A DNA stretch of 64,000 bases from Sphingopyxis sp. JAI108 (GCF_013410105.1 NZ_JACCCJ010000001.1:1612001-1676000), one strand, 5' to 3'. Shown: positions 18,797 to 27,896, counted from the stretch's first letter. Notes: generated by a model from the letters alone, not told the origin. A program made the numbers and translations.

Positions 18797-19429
18797 ATGA
18801 CCCACCTCGTCCTCCACGACTATTTTCGCTCCTCGGCCAGCTTTCGCGTGCGTATCGCGCTGAACCTGAAAGGGCTCGATTATGAGCGCGTCGAGGTCAG
18901 CCTGATCGCGGGCGAGCAGCGCAGCGACGCCTATCTCGAACAGAATGCGCAGGGCTTCGTGCCGATGCTCGTCGTCGATGGGGAACCGATCATCCAGAGC
19001 ATGGCGATCATCGACTGGCTCGACCGCGCCTATCCCGAACCGCGCCTGATCCCCGAAGAGGCGATGCCGCGGGCGGTCGCGCTGGCGCAGGCGCAGGTGA
19101 TCGCGAGCGACATCCACCCGCTCAACAACCTCCGCGTGCTCAAATATCTGAAGCGCGACCTCGGGCTCAACGAACAGACCAAGGACCGCTGGTATCGCCA
19201 CTGGATCCTCGAAGGGTTCGACGCGCTCGAGGCCATGGCGGGACAGGAGCGTTTCCTGGGCGGCGACACGCCGGGTATCGCAGACTGCTGCCTCGTCCCG
19301 CAGATGTATAATGCGCGGCGCTTCGAGACGGTGCTCGACGATTATCCACGCCTCGTCGCGATCGACGCGGCGTGCATGGAATTGGAGGCGTTCCAGAAGG
19401 CGCATCCCGACGCGGTCAAGCCGGCGTGA
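18797..19429 (+). CDS. maiA: Maleylacetoacetate isomerase (zeta-class glutathione transferase)
   Basis: Glutathione-dependent isomerase that converts maleylacetoacetate to fumarylacetoacetate in tyrosine and homogentisate degradation. The 210-residue product has the zeta-class active-site motif RSSASFRVRIALNLKGL near the N-terminus, the glutathione-binding QSMAIIDWLD and the C-terminal TPGIADCCLVPQMYNA. ATG 18797 is 7 bases after the cytochrome stop. The rest of the homogentisate pathway is not in the window. Confidence 0.92.
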   Translation: MTHLVLHDYFRSSASFRVRIALNLKGLDYERVEVSLIAGEQRSDAYLEQNAQGFVPMLVVDGEPIIQSMAIIDWLDRAYPEPRLIPEEAMPRAVALAQAQVIASDIHPLNNLRVLKYLKRDLGLNEQTKDRWYRHWILEGFDALEAMAGQERFLGGDTPGIADCCLVPQMYNARRFETVLDDYPRLVAIDAACMELEAFQKAHPDAVKPA

Positions 19430-21522
19430 TCCGCCTCCTCGGCGGGCTTTCGGCGCTGGCGTTGCCGGCCGCCGTGGCGGCGCAGGACAGTCCGGCCGCC
19501 GCGAGCGAGGAACCGATCATCCTCCTCAACGAGACGCGCGAGACGATCGTCGTGACCGGCGCCGGCAGCCTCGCGCCGACGGCAGGCGACAGCGTCCAGG
19601 ACGTCACGCTAATCCGCGATGTCGAGCCCGGACTCGGCGCGCGGGTCGAAAATCGGTTGCGCGACGAGGCGGGGATCGTCCAGTTTCGCCGCTCCGACGG
19701 TCGGTCGGCCCACCCGACGAGCCAGGGCGTCACGCTGCGCGGCCTCGGCGGCAACGCGTCCAGCCGCGCGGTCGTGCTGCTCGACGGCGTGCCGCAAGCC
19801 GACCCCTTCGGCGGCTGGGTGGCGTGGAGCGGTTTTGATGCGGTCAGGCTTGGCGGCATCCGCATTACGCGCGGCGGCGGTGGGGGCGCCGACGGGCCGG
19901 GGGCGCTGGCGGGAACGATCGCGCTGCACAGCAGCATCACTGATGGCGCCGAGGCGAGCGCCGCCTATGGCTCGCGCGACGCGTTCGACCTCTCGGGCAG
20001 CGTCGGAAGCAACCTCGGCGAGGGAGCGATTGCGCTCGACGCGCGCTTCGCCGGCGGCGACGGTTTCACCCCTGTCGTCGCGGACCAGCGCGGCGCCGCC
20101 GACCGTGCGGCGCGCTATCGCCAGGGCGGAGGCGGCATCCGGCTTCAGACGCTGACAGGCGGTTCGGGGCGGATCGAGGCAACGGTGCGCGGCTTCTTCG
20201 ACCGGCGCGACCGCGGCACCGATTATTCGCGGAGCCGCACCGACGGGGTCGATGCCAGCGTCCGCTACGTACTCGACCCGGGTTTCGTCGACGGCTGGCG
20301 GGCGAGCGTGCTCGCCTATGTCCAGCTTCGCGACTTCGAGACCGGCTTTGCGAGTGTCGCGGTCGATCGCGACAGCGCGAACCCCGCGCTCGAACAGCAT
20401 GTGCCGGCAACCGGCCTGGGCGCGCGGATCGAACTGCGCCCCGCCTTCGGATCGCGCAACCCGCTTCGCGTCGGCATCGACTGGCGGCGGACGGTTGGCC
20501 GCACCGAGGAGGATTATTTTTTCACCGACTTCGTGCCCGGGCGCCACCGCGTGGCGGGGGGCAGCAGCGACACGCTCGGCGCCTTTGCCGAATGGACCGA
20601 TTGCCTGGGGAGCGACCGGCTGTTGTGGACGGCGAGCGGCCGCCTCGACCGCTGGTGGCTGGGCGAAGGCTATCGGTTCGAAACCAATATCGGCGGCGCC
20701 CCGATCACCGACGCGCGCTTCGCCGCGCGGCAGGGCTGGGAAGCGAGCGGCCGCCTCGGCATCAAATGGACGGCGGGTCCGTTCGCGCTTCGCGCCGCGG
20801 CCTATCGCGGCTGGCGGCTCCCGACGCTCAACGAGCTTTACCGGCCGTTCCGCGTCGGCCCCGATGCGACCGCCGCGAACGAGTTGCTCGAACCCGAACG
20901 ATTGTGGGGTGGGGAGATCGGCGCGGACTGGTCGGCGGGCCGAACCCGCGTGGGCGTGACCCTGTTCGCGAACCGGCTGTCGAACGCGATCGCCAATGTC
21001 ACGCTCGGTACGGGGCCGGGCAATTTCCCCGGCGTGGGTTTCGTCGCGGCGGGGGCGACATACAGCCAGCGGCAGAATCTCGACGCGATCGACAGCAAGG
21101 GCGTCGAGGTGAGCGCCGAGCAGGGCATCGGGCCGCTGATCCTGCGCGCGACCTGGGCTCTCACCGATGCCAGGGTCGATGCGTCGGGAACCGCCGCGAC
21201 GCTCGACGGCCTGCGTCCCGCGCAGATCGCGAAACATGGCGGCAGCCTGTCGATCCTCGCCGATCGCGGGCGGCCGTTCGGCGGCTTCGCGACGCTGCGC
21301 TATATCGGCAGGCAGAATGAGGATGATCTCGGGCTCCTCGCGCTGGATGATGCGCTGACGCTCGACGCCGGGCTGTGGTGGCGCTTATCCGATGCGGTCA
21401 GCATCGAGGCGCGCGGGGAAAATCTGTTCGACGAGCTGGTGCCCGCCGCCATCTCGTCCGCCGGCATCGTCGAGCGCGCGACGCCGCGCACCCTGTGGGT
21501 CGGTGCGCGCCTTTCTTTCTGA
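19426..21522 (+). CDS. TonB-dependent outer-membrane receptor
   Basis: A 698-residue outer-membrane receptor. A signal peptide (ALALPAAVAAQ) is followed by a short TonB-box region ETIVVTGAG, a plug domain (GVTLRGLGGNASSRAVVLLDGVPQ) and a 22-strand barrel ending in an aromatic residue (LWVGARLSF), as expected for barrel insertion. The start is GTG inside the stop of maiA (GTGA), so expression is coupled. The plug reads like vitamin B12/siderophore types but the ligand cannot be inferred. It is the last gene of the run starting at the beta-helix gene. Confidence 0.88.
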   Translation: MIRLLGGLSALALPAAVAAQDSPAAASEEPIILLNETRETIVVTGAGSLAPTAGDSVQDVTLIRDVEPGLGARVENRLRDEAGIVQFRRSDGRSAHPTSQGVTLRGLGGNASSRAVVLLDGVPQADPFGGWVAWSGFDAVRLGGIRITRGGGGGADGPGALAGTIALHSSITDGAEASAAYGSRDAFDLSGSVGSNLGEGAIALDARFAGGDGFTPVVADQRGAADRAARYRQGGGGIRLQTLTGGSGRIEATVRGFFDRRDRGTDYSRSRTDGVDASVRYVLDPGFVDGWRASVLAYVQLRDFETGFASVAVDRDSANPALEQHVPATGLGARIELRPAFGSRNPLRVGIDWRRTVGRTEEDYFFTDFVPGRHRVAGGSSDTLGAFAEWTDCLGSDRLLWTASGRLDRWWLGEGYRFETNIGGAPITDARFAARQGWEASGRLGIKWTAGPFALRAAAYRGWRLPTLNELYRPFRVGPDATAANELLEPERLWGGEIGADWSAGRTRVGVTLFANRLSNAIANVTLGTGPGNFPGVGFVAAGATYSQRQNLDAIDSKGVEVSAEQGIGPLILRATWALTDARVDASGTAATLDGLRPAQIAKHGGSLSILADRGRPFGGFATLRYIGRQNEDDLGLLALDDALTLDAGLWWRLSDAVSIEARGENLFDELVPAAISSAGIVERATPRTLWVGARLSF

Positions 21523-21608
21523 TTTTCACGCGTTCCGCCCTTCACAGGTCCGAAACAAGCGGTAGGATGGGCATTGCCGGGAATGACGCGTGTGGGGGTT
21601 GGTTAAGC

Positions 21609-22055
21609 ATGGCCGCGAAGAAGCTGAATCTCGATAATTTCCTGCCCTATCGCCTCTCCATCGCCTCGAACGCCCTGTCGAGCCGGATCGCCGCCGAATA
21701 TGAAAATCGCTTCGGTTTGAAGATTCCCGAATGGCGGCTGATGGCGGTGCTCGGCGAAGGGCAACCGAAGACGCAGCGCGAACTTGTGGCGGCGACGCGC
21801 ATGGACAAGGTGACGGTCAACCGCGCCGCCAAGGTGCTCGCCGACCGCCAGTTGATCGCGCGCCAGGCGCACGAGGCCGACGGGCGCTCGCACCATCTCG
21901 AACTCACCGACACCGGGCGCTCGCTCTACGACGCGATCGTTCCCGCCGCGCTCGCGAGCGAGGCGCGGCTCGAATCGAATATCAGCGCGGGCGAACGCGC
22001 GACGCTGATGGCGATCCTCGCCAAGCTGACCGCCGCCGCCGAAGATTATGGCTGA
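21609..22055 (+). CDS. MarR-family regulator
   Basis: A 148-residue winged-helix regulator: LPYRLSIASNALSSRIAAEY, the recognition helix region TQRELVAATRMDKVTVNRAAKVL, a wing ADGRSHHLELT and C-terminal dimer helix. The ATG at 21609 follows a G-rich stretch. Its last 8 bases overlap the next gene, so it is the first gene of the HPr-rel-A operon and is the obvious candidate regulator of that system. The inducer is unknown. Confidence 0.88.
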   Translation: MAAKKLNLDNFLPYRLSIASNALSSRIAAEYENRFGLKIPEWRLMAVLGEGQPKTQRELVAATRMDKVTVNRAAKVLADRQLIARQAHEADGRSHHLELTDTGRSLYDAIVPAALASEARLESNISAGERATLMAILAKLTAAAEDYG

Positions 22056-22329
22056 TCGCGCCTATCGCGCCGCGCGCGCCGATGCGCTGCGGATCGAACC
22101 GCTCGGCGAGCTGACCGCGATCTTCGACCGGCGCTCGATGCAGACGCATCTCGTCGTGTCGCCGGTGCCCGAGATGCTGAACGCGATGGGCGCCGACGCC
22201 TGCACGCCGGCGGGCATTGCAGAGCGGCTTGCGGCGACGTTCGATCTCGGCAGCGCGGAAGATGCGCAGCCGATCCTCGCCGAGCGGCTTTCCGAACTGG
22301 CGGCGATGGGGCTGGTGGAGCGCGCGTGA
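22048..22329 (+). CDS. PqqD-family peptide chaperone, HPr-rel-A system
   Basis: A 93-residue protein with the PqqD/RRE pattern: LGELTAIFDRRSMQTHLVVSP in the N-terminal strands, then a helical half with a conserved leucine register (MLNAMGA, IAERLAATFDL, LAERLSELAAMGLVE). PqqD-like domains bind the leader of ribosomal peptides and present them to modifying enzymes. It overlaps the MarR gene by 8 bases and the kinase gene by 4. The context, an HprK-related kinase and a nucleotidyltransferase, fits the computationally defined HPr-rel-A system. No precursor peptide is evident nearby. Confidence 0.82.
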   Translation: MADRAYRAARADALRIEPLGELTAIFDRRSMQTHLVVSPVPEMLNAMGADACTPAGIAERLAATFDLGSAEDAQPILAERLSELAAMGLVERA

Positions 22330-23192
22330 GGCACAGCACACGCATCGCGGTCGGCCCGGTGCAATTCCGTATCGGCAGCGACTGGGCCGCACCCGTCGCG
22401 GCGCTCGAACGGCTTTATGCCGCCTATCCGCGCGACGATGCGCGGCCCGCTGACGCCACGGTGCGGCTCTTCGCGGCGCGGCCGTGGCGGCGCTGGTTGC
22501 GCCCGTCGGTGCATATCGGCGGCGATTTCGTCGTTCCGGGCGCGTTGCCGCTGCCGCTGGCGATGGGGCTTCTGGCCGCTGAAATGGGGATGAATCTGCA
22601 GGTCGCCTTGGGATGGCGGCGGCACCTGCTGCTCCATGCGAGCGCGGTCGCGAGGGACGGGCGCGCGCTGATCATGTCGGGCGAATCGGGATCGGGCAAA
22701 TCGACGCTCGCCGCGCTGCTGGGGGAAGGCGATTGGCGGCTGATGGGCGACGAGTTCACGTTAATCGACCCGCAAAGCGGCGATGCCTTCGCCTTTCCCC
22801 GCGCGGTGAGCCTCAAGAATTCGGCGATTGCCGAGGTCGCGGCGCGCGTCGACGCGGCGCGGCTCGGCCCGTTGCTCGCGGCGACGCCGAAGGGCGATGT
22901 CCGCCATCTGATCCCGCGCACCGACGCGATCGCGGCGATGCACGAATCCGCGCGCCCGGCGCTGCTGCTCTTCCCGCGCTTTGGCGGGGCCGCCAGCATC
23001 GAGCCGATGGGCGAGGGTGAGGCCTTCGTCCGGCTGACCGAGGCGTCGACCAACTATGTCGCGCTGGGCGAAGCGGGCTTCGCCGCGCTGACGCGGCTGG
23101 TGCGCGACACCCCGGCGTTCGGCGTCACCTATGCCGACAGCGCGGAGGGGATCGCGCTGGTCGAACAGCTCTGGGCGGACGTCCTGAAATGA
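22326..23192 (+). CDS. HprK-related kinase A
   Basis: A 288-residue P-loop kinase related to HPr kinase/phosphorylase. The Walker A motif is GESGSGKST at residues 119-127, preceded by LLLHASAVARDGRALIMSG, the HprK-like sequence before the loop. GDEFTLIDPQSG follows as the second acidic motif. The first 90 residues replace the HprK N-terminal domain. Homologous kinases in lasso-peptide clusters phosphorylate a peptide, so a small peptide or protein target is likely. The start is GTG (GTGA overlap) and the end overlaps the nucleotidyltransferase by ATGA. No phosphotransferase-system genes are near. Confidence 0.87.
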   Translation: MRHSTRIAVGPVQFRIGSDWAAPVAALERLYAAYPRDDARPADATVRLFAARPWRRWLRPSVHIGGDFVVPGALPLPLAMGLLAAEMGMNLQVALGWRRHLLLHASAVARDGRALIMSGESGSGKSTLAALLGEGDWRLMGDEFTLIDPQSGDAFAFPRAVSLKNSAIAEVAARVDAARLGPLLAATPKGDVRHLIPRTDAIAAMHESARPALLLFPRFGGAASIEPMGEGEAFVRLTEASTNYVALGEAGFAALTRLVRDTPAFGVTYADSAEGIALVEQLWADVLK

Positions 23193-24202
23193 GCGCGGTA
23201 GAGGCCTTTGTCGATCTGCTGGCCGCACGGCTCGATCCGGCCGCGCTGGCGCCGCGCGACTGGGAGGGTGTGACCGGCGTGGCGCGCAGCGAAGCGATGC
23301 TGGCGACGCTTGCGCACCGGCTCGACGGCGCCGTGCTGCCGCCCGCCATCGCCGCGCTCTTTGCAGACCAGCGCGCCGCTGCAGAGGTCGCGCAGCGGCA
23401 GGCGCTGTGGGAGGCCGAAATGGCGCGCCGCGCGCTCGCGCCCGTGGGGATCGAATTCGTGCTTTTGAAGGGCGCGGCCTATGCTGCGGCGGGCATGGCG
23501 TGCGCGGCGGGACGGCAGATCGGCGACCTCGACATCCTCGTGCTCGCCGCCGACATTCGCCGTGCCGAGAACGCGCTGCTCAAGGCGGGTTGGGAATGGG
23601 TCAAGTCGGACCCCTATGACGATCATTATTACCGCGCGCACATGCACGAATTGCCGCCGATGATCCACAAGGCGCGCGACCGGATGATCGACGTCCATCA
23701 TACGATCCTGCCAAAAACGCACCGGGTCACCCCCGACGCGCTCGCGCTGGTCAGCGATGCGGTAACGAGCGCCGACGGCCATGCGGTGCTGTGTCCCGCC
23801 GACATGGCGGTGCATTGCGCGGCGCATATGCTCGCCGATGGCGACCTGCAGGGGGGGCTACGCAACCTGTGGGATTTTCACGCGATGACGCGCGATTTCG
23901 CCGCGACCGACGCCGGGTTCTGGGGGCGGCTCGACGGACGGGCGGCGCTGCACGGGCTGCAGGCGGCGGTGCATCGCGCGGCGCGGCTGTCGCGCGACCT
24001 TTACGGATCGCAATTGCCCGAGGCTTGGGACCGGAGCGACCCGGCCGATGCCTGGTTCCGCCGCCGCCTGATGGCGCGCGACGATTGGGGGCGGGTGACG
24101 CAGCCGCTGCTGGAACAGGCCTTCTACATTCGCTCGCACTGGCTGCGTATGCCCCCGGCGATGCTCGCGAAGCACCTCTGGACGAAGTGGCGGAAACGCT
24201 AG
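23189..24202 (+). CDS. Nucleotidyltransferase-family protein of the HPr-rel-A operon
   Basis: A 337-residue protein of the uncharacterised nucleotidyltransferase type (NTP_transf_5-like). The core is FVLLKGAAYAAAG followed by GRQIGDLDILV, with the GDLDI acidic pair being the metal-binding site. IDVHHTIL and PADMAVHCAAHML follow; this alpha-helical tail is rich in His. It could transfer a nucleotide to the same peptide that the adjacent kinase modifies. It is the last gene of the tightly overlapping MarR-PqqD-kinase-NTase operon, and ends 23 bases before a convergent gene. Confidence 0.85.
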   Translation: MSAVEAFVDLLAARLDPAALAPRDWEGVTGVARSEAMLATLAHRLDGAVLPPAIAALFADQRAAAEVAQRQALWEAEMARRALAPVGIEFVLLKGAAYAAAGMACAAGRQIGDLDILVLAADIRRAENALLKAGWEWVKSDPYDDHYYRAHMHELPPMIHKARDRMIDVHHTILPKTHRVTPDALALVSDAVTSADGHAVLCPADMAVHCAAHMLADGDLQGGLRNLWDFHAMTRDFAATDAGFWGRLDGRAALHGLQAAVHRAARLSRDLYGSQLPEAWDRSDPADAWFRRRLMARDDWGRVTQPLLEQAFYIRSHWLRMPPAMLAKHLWTKWRKR

Positions 24203-24225
24203 CGCGATGACGCGATAGCGACGAT

Positions 24226-24894
24226 CTAGAGCCGCGCCAGCAACGGGACCAACTCGTCATAATGATCGATGACATGGTCGGCGCCATGCTCGGCCGCCGG
24301 GCGGTGCAGGAAGCCGAAACTGACCAGCACGCTGGTTGCGCCGGCGCCGCGCGCGGCTTCGACGTCGAAGATGCTGTCGCCGACCAGCGCCGCACGGCCG
24401 CCGCCGCACCGTTCGATCATCGCGCGGACGGGAGCGGGCGAGGGTTTTGCCTTGCCCGGCCCCAGCGTGTCGCCGCCGATAATCGTCGCCATGCGGTCGG
24501 CGAGACCCAATTCGCCGAGCAACTGGCGCGCAAGGCCCTCGAGCTTATTGGTGACTACTGCGGTGCGCACGTTCATGCTGTCGAGCGCGTCGAGCGCGGC
24601 GATCAGGCCGGGGAAGGGCCGGCTATGGACCGCGATATGCGCCTGATAATAGGCAAGCAGCTCGTCAAGGAGCCGCGGCACATCGTCCCGAGGCACGCCG
24701 CCGGTCGCGGCGAGCGCGCCTTCGAGCAGGTGCGTCGTGCCGAGCCCGACGAGTGGGCGAACTTCGTCGTGGCTCAGCGGCGCGCGGCCTGCGAGCGCCA
24801 GCGCGTGGTTGAGTGCGGCGGCAAGGTCGCCGAGCGTGTCGAGGAGCGTGCCGTCGAGGTCGAAACCGACGATCGCGAAAGGAAATCCGTTCAT
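24226..24894 (-). CDS. gph: Phosphoglycolate phosphatase (HAD family)
   Basis: A 222-residue HAD phosphatase. Motif 1 is FDLDGTLLDT, motif 2 VVTNK, motif 3 lysine in GKAKPSP and motif 4 VGDSIFDVEAARGAG. The helical cap inserted after motif 1 and the overall length match Gph, which removes 2-phosphoglycolate formed by DNA repair or oxygenase activity. The GGAGG directly touches the ATG (no spacer), so the start could be imperfect. It is divergent from glmU. Confidence 0.88.
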   Translation of the reverse strand: MNGFPFAIVGFDLDGTLLDTLGDLAAALNHALALAGRAPLSHDEVRPLVGLGTTHLLEGALAATGGVPRDDVPRLLDELLAYYQAHIAVHSRPFPGLIAALDALDSMNVRTAVVTNKLEGLARQLLGELGLADRMATIIGGDTLGPGKAKPSPAPVRAMIERCGGGRAALVGDSIFDVEAARGAGATSVLVSFGFLHRPAAEHGADHVIDHYDELVPLLARL

Positions 24895-24953
24895 CCTCCG
24901 CGCATGGCGCGATGGTCTGGAAACCGCAACGATTTGCTGGCATGGCAGCGGCC

Positions 24954-26309
24954 ATGAGCAATAACATCGCCGCCATCGTCCTTGCCGCGGGCAAGGGGAC
25001 CCGCATGAAATCCGACCTCCACAAGGTGCTGCACCCGATCGCCGGACGGCCGATGCTGATGCACCTGATGGCGAGCGTCGACGAGCTGAACCCGGCGAAG
25101 AAGGTGGTGATCGTCGGCGACAAGGCCGACCAGCTCGAAACGGCGCTGGGCGGCACGGCCGAGCTGGCGATACAGGCGCCGCAGCTCGGCACCGGCCATG
25201 CGGTGCAGCAGGCCGAGGCCGCGCTGGCCGGCTTCGATGGCGATGTGCTGATCCTCTATGGCGATGTGCCCTTTGTCCCCGCCACGACGATGCGCGCGAT
25301 GGTCGACCGGCTGAATGCGCCCGATGGGCCCGCCGTCGTCGTGCTCGCGTTCGAGCCCGCCGACGCGCAGCAATATGGCCGCGTGATTACCGAAGGCGAC
25401 CATGTCGTCAAAATGGTCGAGCATAAGGATGCGACCGAGGCCGAACGCGCGGTGCGCCTCTGCAATTCGGGGTTGATGGCGGCGAAGTCGGTCGACCTGT
25501 TCGCGCTGCTGTCGCGCGTCACCGACAATAATGCCGCGAAGGAATATTATCTGGTCGACATCGTCAATATCGCCAATGCCGACGGGCGGCATTGCGCGGT
25601 GGTCGTTACCGACCCCTATGACGTCGCGGGCATCAACAGCCGCGGCGAACTCGCGGCCATGGAGGGCGAATGGCAGGTGCGGCGGCGCGTGGCGGCGATG
25701 GAGGGCGGCGCCAGCCTGATCGCGCCCGATACCGTCTGGTTCGCCTGGGACACCAAGCTCGGCCGCGACGTGACGATCGAGCCCAATGTCTTTTTCGGTC
25801 CCGGCGTGACGGTCGCGGACAAGGTCACGATTCGCGCCAACAGCCATATCGAGGGCGCAATGATCGGCGCGGGCTGCGAAATCGGCCCCTTCGCGCGCCT
25901 TCGACCGGGCACCGTGCTCGGCGAAAAGGTGAAGATCGGCAATTTCGTCGAGACGAAGAAGGCGGTGCTCGGCGCGGGCGCGAAGGCGAGTCACCTGACC
26001 TATCTCGGCGACGCGACGGTCGGCGCAGGCGCGAATATCGGCGCGGGCACGATCACCTGCAATTATGACGGCTATTTCAAATACAGGACCGAGATCGGCG
26101 AGCGCGCCTTCATCGGATCGAACAGCGCGCTCGTCGCGCCGGTGAAAATCGGTGCGGACGCGATCGTCGCGGCGGGCAGCGCGGTGACGCGCGACGTCGC
26201 CGACGGCGAGCTGCGCCTCGTGCGCGGCGAGCAGCTGGTGAAGCCCGGCTGGGCAGACCGTTTCCACGACACGATGCGCAAGAAGAAGGCGGCGGAGAAG
26301 AAAATATGA
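24954..26309 (+). CDS. glmU: Bifunctional GlcNAc-1-P uridyltransferase / GlcN-1-P acetyltransferase
   Basis: Makes UDP-GlcNAc in two steps. The N-terminal half is a pyrophosphorylase with LAAGKGTRMKS near the start and LGTGHAVQQAE. The C-terminal half, after about residue 240, is a left-handed beta-helix acetyltransferase with hexapeptide repeats and GTITCNYDGYFKYRTEIGE. Length is 451, normal. ATG 24954 is chosen; an in-frame ATG 12 bases earlier would add MAAA. glmM is at 1.3 kb and glmS is 2 kb downstream, separated by four other genes. Confidence 0.97.
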   Translation: MSNNIAAIVLAAGKGTRMKSDLHKVLHPIAGRPMLMHLMASVDELNPAKKVVIVGDKADQLETALGGTAELAIQAPQLGTGHAVQQAEAALAGFDGDVLILYGDVPFVPATTMRAMVDRLNAPDGPAVVVLAFEPADAQQYGRVITEGDHVVKMVEHKDATEAERAVRLCNSGLMAAKSVDLFALLSRVTDNNAAKEYYLVDIVNIANADGRHCAVVVTDPYDVAGINSRGELAAMEGEWQVRRRVAAMEGGASLIAPDTVWFAWDTKLGRDVTIEPNVFFGPGVTVADKVTIRANSHIEGAMIGAGCEIGPFARLRPGTVLGEKVKIGNFVETKKAVLGAGAKASHLTYLGDATVGAGANIGAGTITCNYDGYFKYRTEIGERAFIGSNSALVAPVKIGADAIVAAGSAVTRDVADGELRLVRGEQLVKPGWADRFHDTMRKKKAAEKKI

Positions 26310-26620
26310 GCGACCGCTATACCGAAAAGCCCTTCCTGCGCTTCGTCGATGCGTGGGTGCTGAAATCGATCGGCCATCTCGATGAAGCGACCGAGAGCTA
26401 TTGCAGGGCGATGGTGCCGCAGCTCGAGCAGAGCTTCGGCGTCAAGGGAAGCTGGGAGCAGATCGTCGCGCAGCAGATGAACTTCGGCCCCGAACTGCCC
26501 GCGCAGATCCAAAAAATCTGGACCGACGGCAAGGCGCGGTTCGCGCAAGGGAATGGCGAGGCGCCCGATCCCGTGCAGTTCGCGATGATTTTCGTCGACC
26601 GCAATTTCGGGCGCGCTTGA
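26306..26620 (+). CDS. Hypothetical protein downstream of glmU
   Basis: A 104-residue soluble acidic protein that overlaps the glmU stop by ATGA and so is very likely co-translated with it. It is predicted mostly helical (FLRFVDAWVLKSIGHLDEATESY, then a W-E-Q-rich segment). I do not recognise the family and see no signal peptide, membrane helix or catalytic motif. The tight coupling hints at a link to cell-wall precursor synthesis, but this is only context. Confidence 0.7.
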   Translation: MSDRYTEKPFLRFVDAWVLKSIGHLDEATESYCRAMVPQLEQSFGVKGSWEQIVAQQMNFGPELPAQIQKIWTDGKARFAQGNGEAPDPVQFAMIFVDRNFGRA

Positions 26621-26633
26621 CGGCCCCGAGGCC

Positions 26634-26652
26634 GCCCTGCCGCTGGCAGGGC
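26634..26652. other. Hairpin between convergent genes
   Basis: GCCCTGCC-GCT-GGCAGGGC is a perfect 8-base-pair stem with a 3-base loop between the glmU-linked gene and the convergent lipoprotein gene. It has no T-run on either strand, so it could be a weak two-way terminator. Confidence 0.4.
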
Positions 26653-26665
26653 AAATTGCGTACCG

Positions 26666-27442
26666 TCAACAGGACAGGACCTCTTGAGCGTTCTGTGCTT
26701 CGGTTTTTGCGCACAAGGTCTTTTCGTCCGCCTCGATCTCGCTCCTGGCGGTCGCCTTGGTCAGTTCAATGACCGCGTTCGCCATCGTGCCCGCCCGGAA
26801 ATAGGCCTGCAAGTCGTCGATCGCCGACGCGAGGGGATAATCTTTATATTCCGATTTCATACCCGCCAGAATCCGCAAATAGGCGTTGGTTCGCGCTGCG
26901 CGCATCGCGGTGATCAGCGCGGGTCCAGTCTGCTCGTAATAGAAAGCCTCCGTCGACAGATTCTGCGTGCTCCCCGTAAAGGTCGCGAGCGCCGACAGAA
27001 CGGTTTTCACGCCGGTCGCATCGACCAGCGTGGCCGCCGTTTCGAAAGCGGTGCGCGCGGTTCCGATGTAGAAATCGGCCTTTGCGCGGCCGGCGAGCAG
27101 ATTTCCTTCATAGGAATGATAGTTATTGTTGATGACCAGCATCATGTCGCTGATCACCATATCGCGGAAATTCCGGCATTTCTTCAGTTCGCCAGCGTCG
27201 CCGGATACAACGTGATCGCGGCACTCTTGTTGAAATTCCAGCCAGCTGCCCGGTTTCGCCACCGGCATGTCGTCGTCGTTCTGGCTGGTGGCGTCCAGAT
27301 ATTTATTCGCGATCACTGCCATCGAATTATCTTCGAACGGCTTTTTTGGTATTGTCGCGACGCCCGCTCCTGGCAAGCTGGTGCAAGCAGAGGTCGCCAG
27401 CGAAATGCCAATCAGTAAAGACGCGCGAATCGAAAATGCCAT
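26666..27442 (-). CDS. Hypothetical lipoprotein
   Basis: A 258-residue protein with a signal peptide and lipobox TSAC (Cys at residue 20), so probably anchored to the cell envelope. The mature part is mostly helical and soluble, with scattered cysteines (QECRDH, KKCRNF, TLCAK and a C-terminal Cys). I do not recognise a family. Its base composition is visibly lower in GC than its neighbours, and it lies in a small segment (with the toxin-antitoxin pair) that interrupts the glm region, so it may be acquired DNA. Confidence 0.72.
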   Translation of the reverse strand: MAFSIRASLLIGISLATSACTSLPGAGVATIPKKPFEDNSMAVIANKYLDATSQNDDDMPVAKPGSWLEFQQECRDHVVSGDAGELKKCRNFRDMVISDMMLVINNNYHSYEGNLLAGRAKADFYIGTARTAFETAATLVDATGVKTVLSALATFTGSTQNLSTEAFYYEQTGPALITAMRAARTNAYLRILAGMKSEYKDYPLASAIDDLQAYFRAGTMANAVIELTKATARSEIEADEKTLCAKTEAQNAQEVLSC

Positions 27443-27643
27443 GGAATATTCCCCCCGGAAGCCCGTTGTCCTTAATATGGATGATCCAATAGATTAAAAG
27501 CGAAATCTTGTCTTTACGGAAGGCTGTTCCACACGTTGCGTGATGGCGATTGGGTTGCCGAAAGGGCATCGCTTATGGCGACGGCGAGGGTGCGAATGGC
27601 GATTCGACCTGCCTTAATCAAGGAAGTCCGCACGCTCTTGATT

Positions 27644-27664
27644 TGATATCATGATATGATATCA
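27644..27664. promoter_or_regulatory. Operator of the VapBC-like pair
   Basis: Two copies of the palindrome TGATATCA lie at 27644-27651 and 27657-27664, 13 bases apart with TGATA between, ending 7 bases before the antitoxin ATG. Paired palindromes of this type are typical autoregulation sites of ribbon-helix-helix antitoxins. There is no clear ribosome site, so translation may be leaderless. Confidence 0.6.
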
Positions 27665-27671
27665 GAAATCC

Positions 27672-27896
27672 ATGCGCTTTCTCGCCGATATTCCCGACGA
27701 CGATATCCAGTGGCTCGACGCGCTGGCAGGCGAGCAGGGCGTGTCGCGCGCCGAGCTTGTCCGGCGGGCGGTCGCGGCCTTTCGCGCCGACGTGTCGGGT
27801 GACGCGATCGACAATGCCTTCGGCATCTGGCGCGGCCGTGACGATATCGGCGACGGGCTGAAATATCAGCGGCGCCTGCGGGGTAAGCGCGAATGA
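27672..27896 (+). CDS. Ribbon-helix-helix (CopG-like) antitoxin
   Basis: A 74-residue protein with the ribbon-helix-helix pattern MRFLADIPDDDIQWLDALAGEQGVSRAELVRRAV, in which the first strand binds DNA and the following two helices form the dimer. The C-terminal part (FGIWRGRDDIGDGLKYQ) is the toxin-binding tail, a W-R-R pattern common in VapB-type antitoxins. It overlaps the PIN-domain gene by 4 bases. It probably represses the pair through the upstream paired palindromes. Confidence 0.85.
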   Translation: MRFLADIPDDDIQWLDALAGEQGVSRAELVRRAVAAFRADVSGDAIDNAFGIWRGRDDIGDGLKYQRRLRGKRE

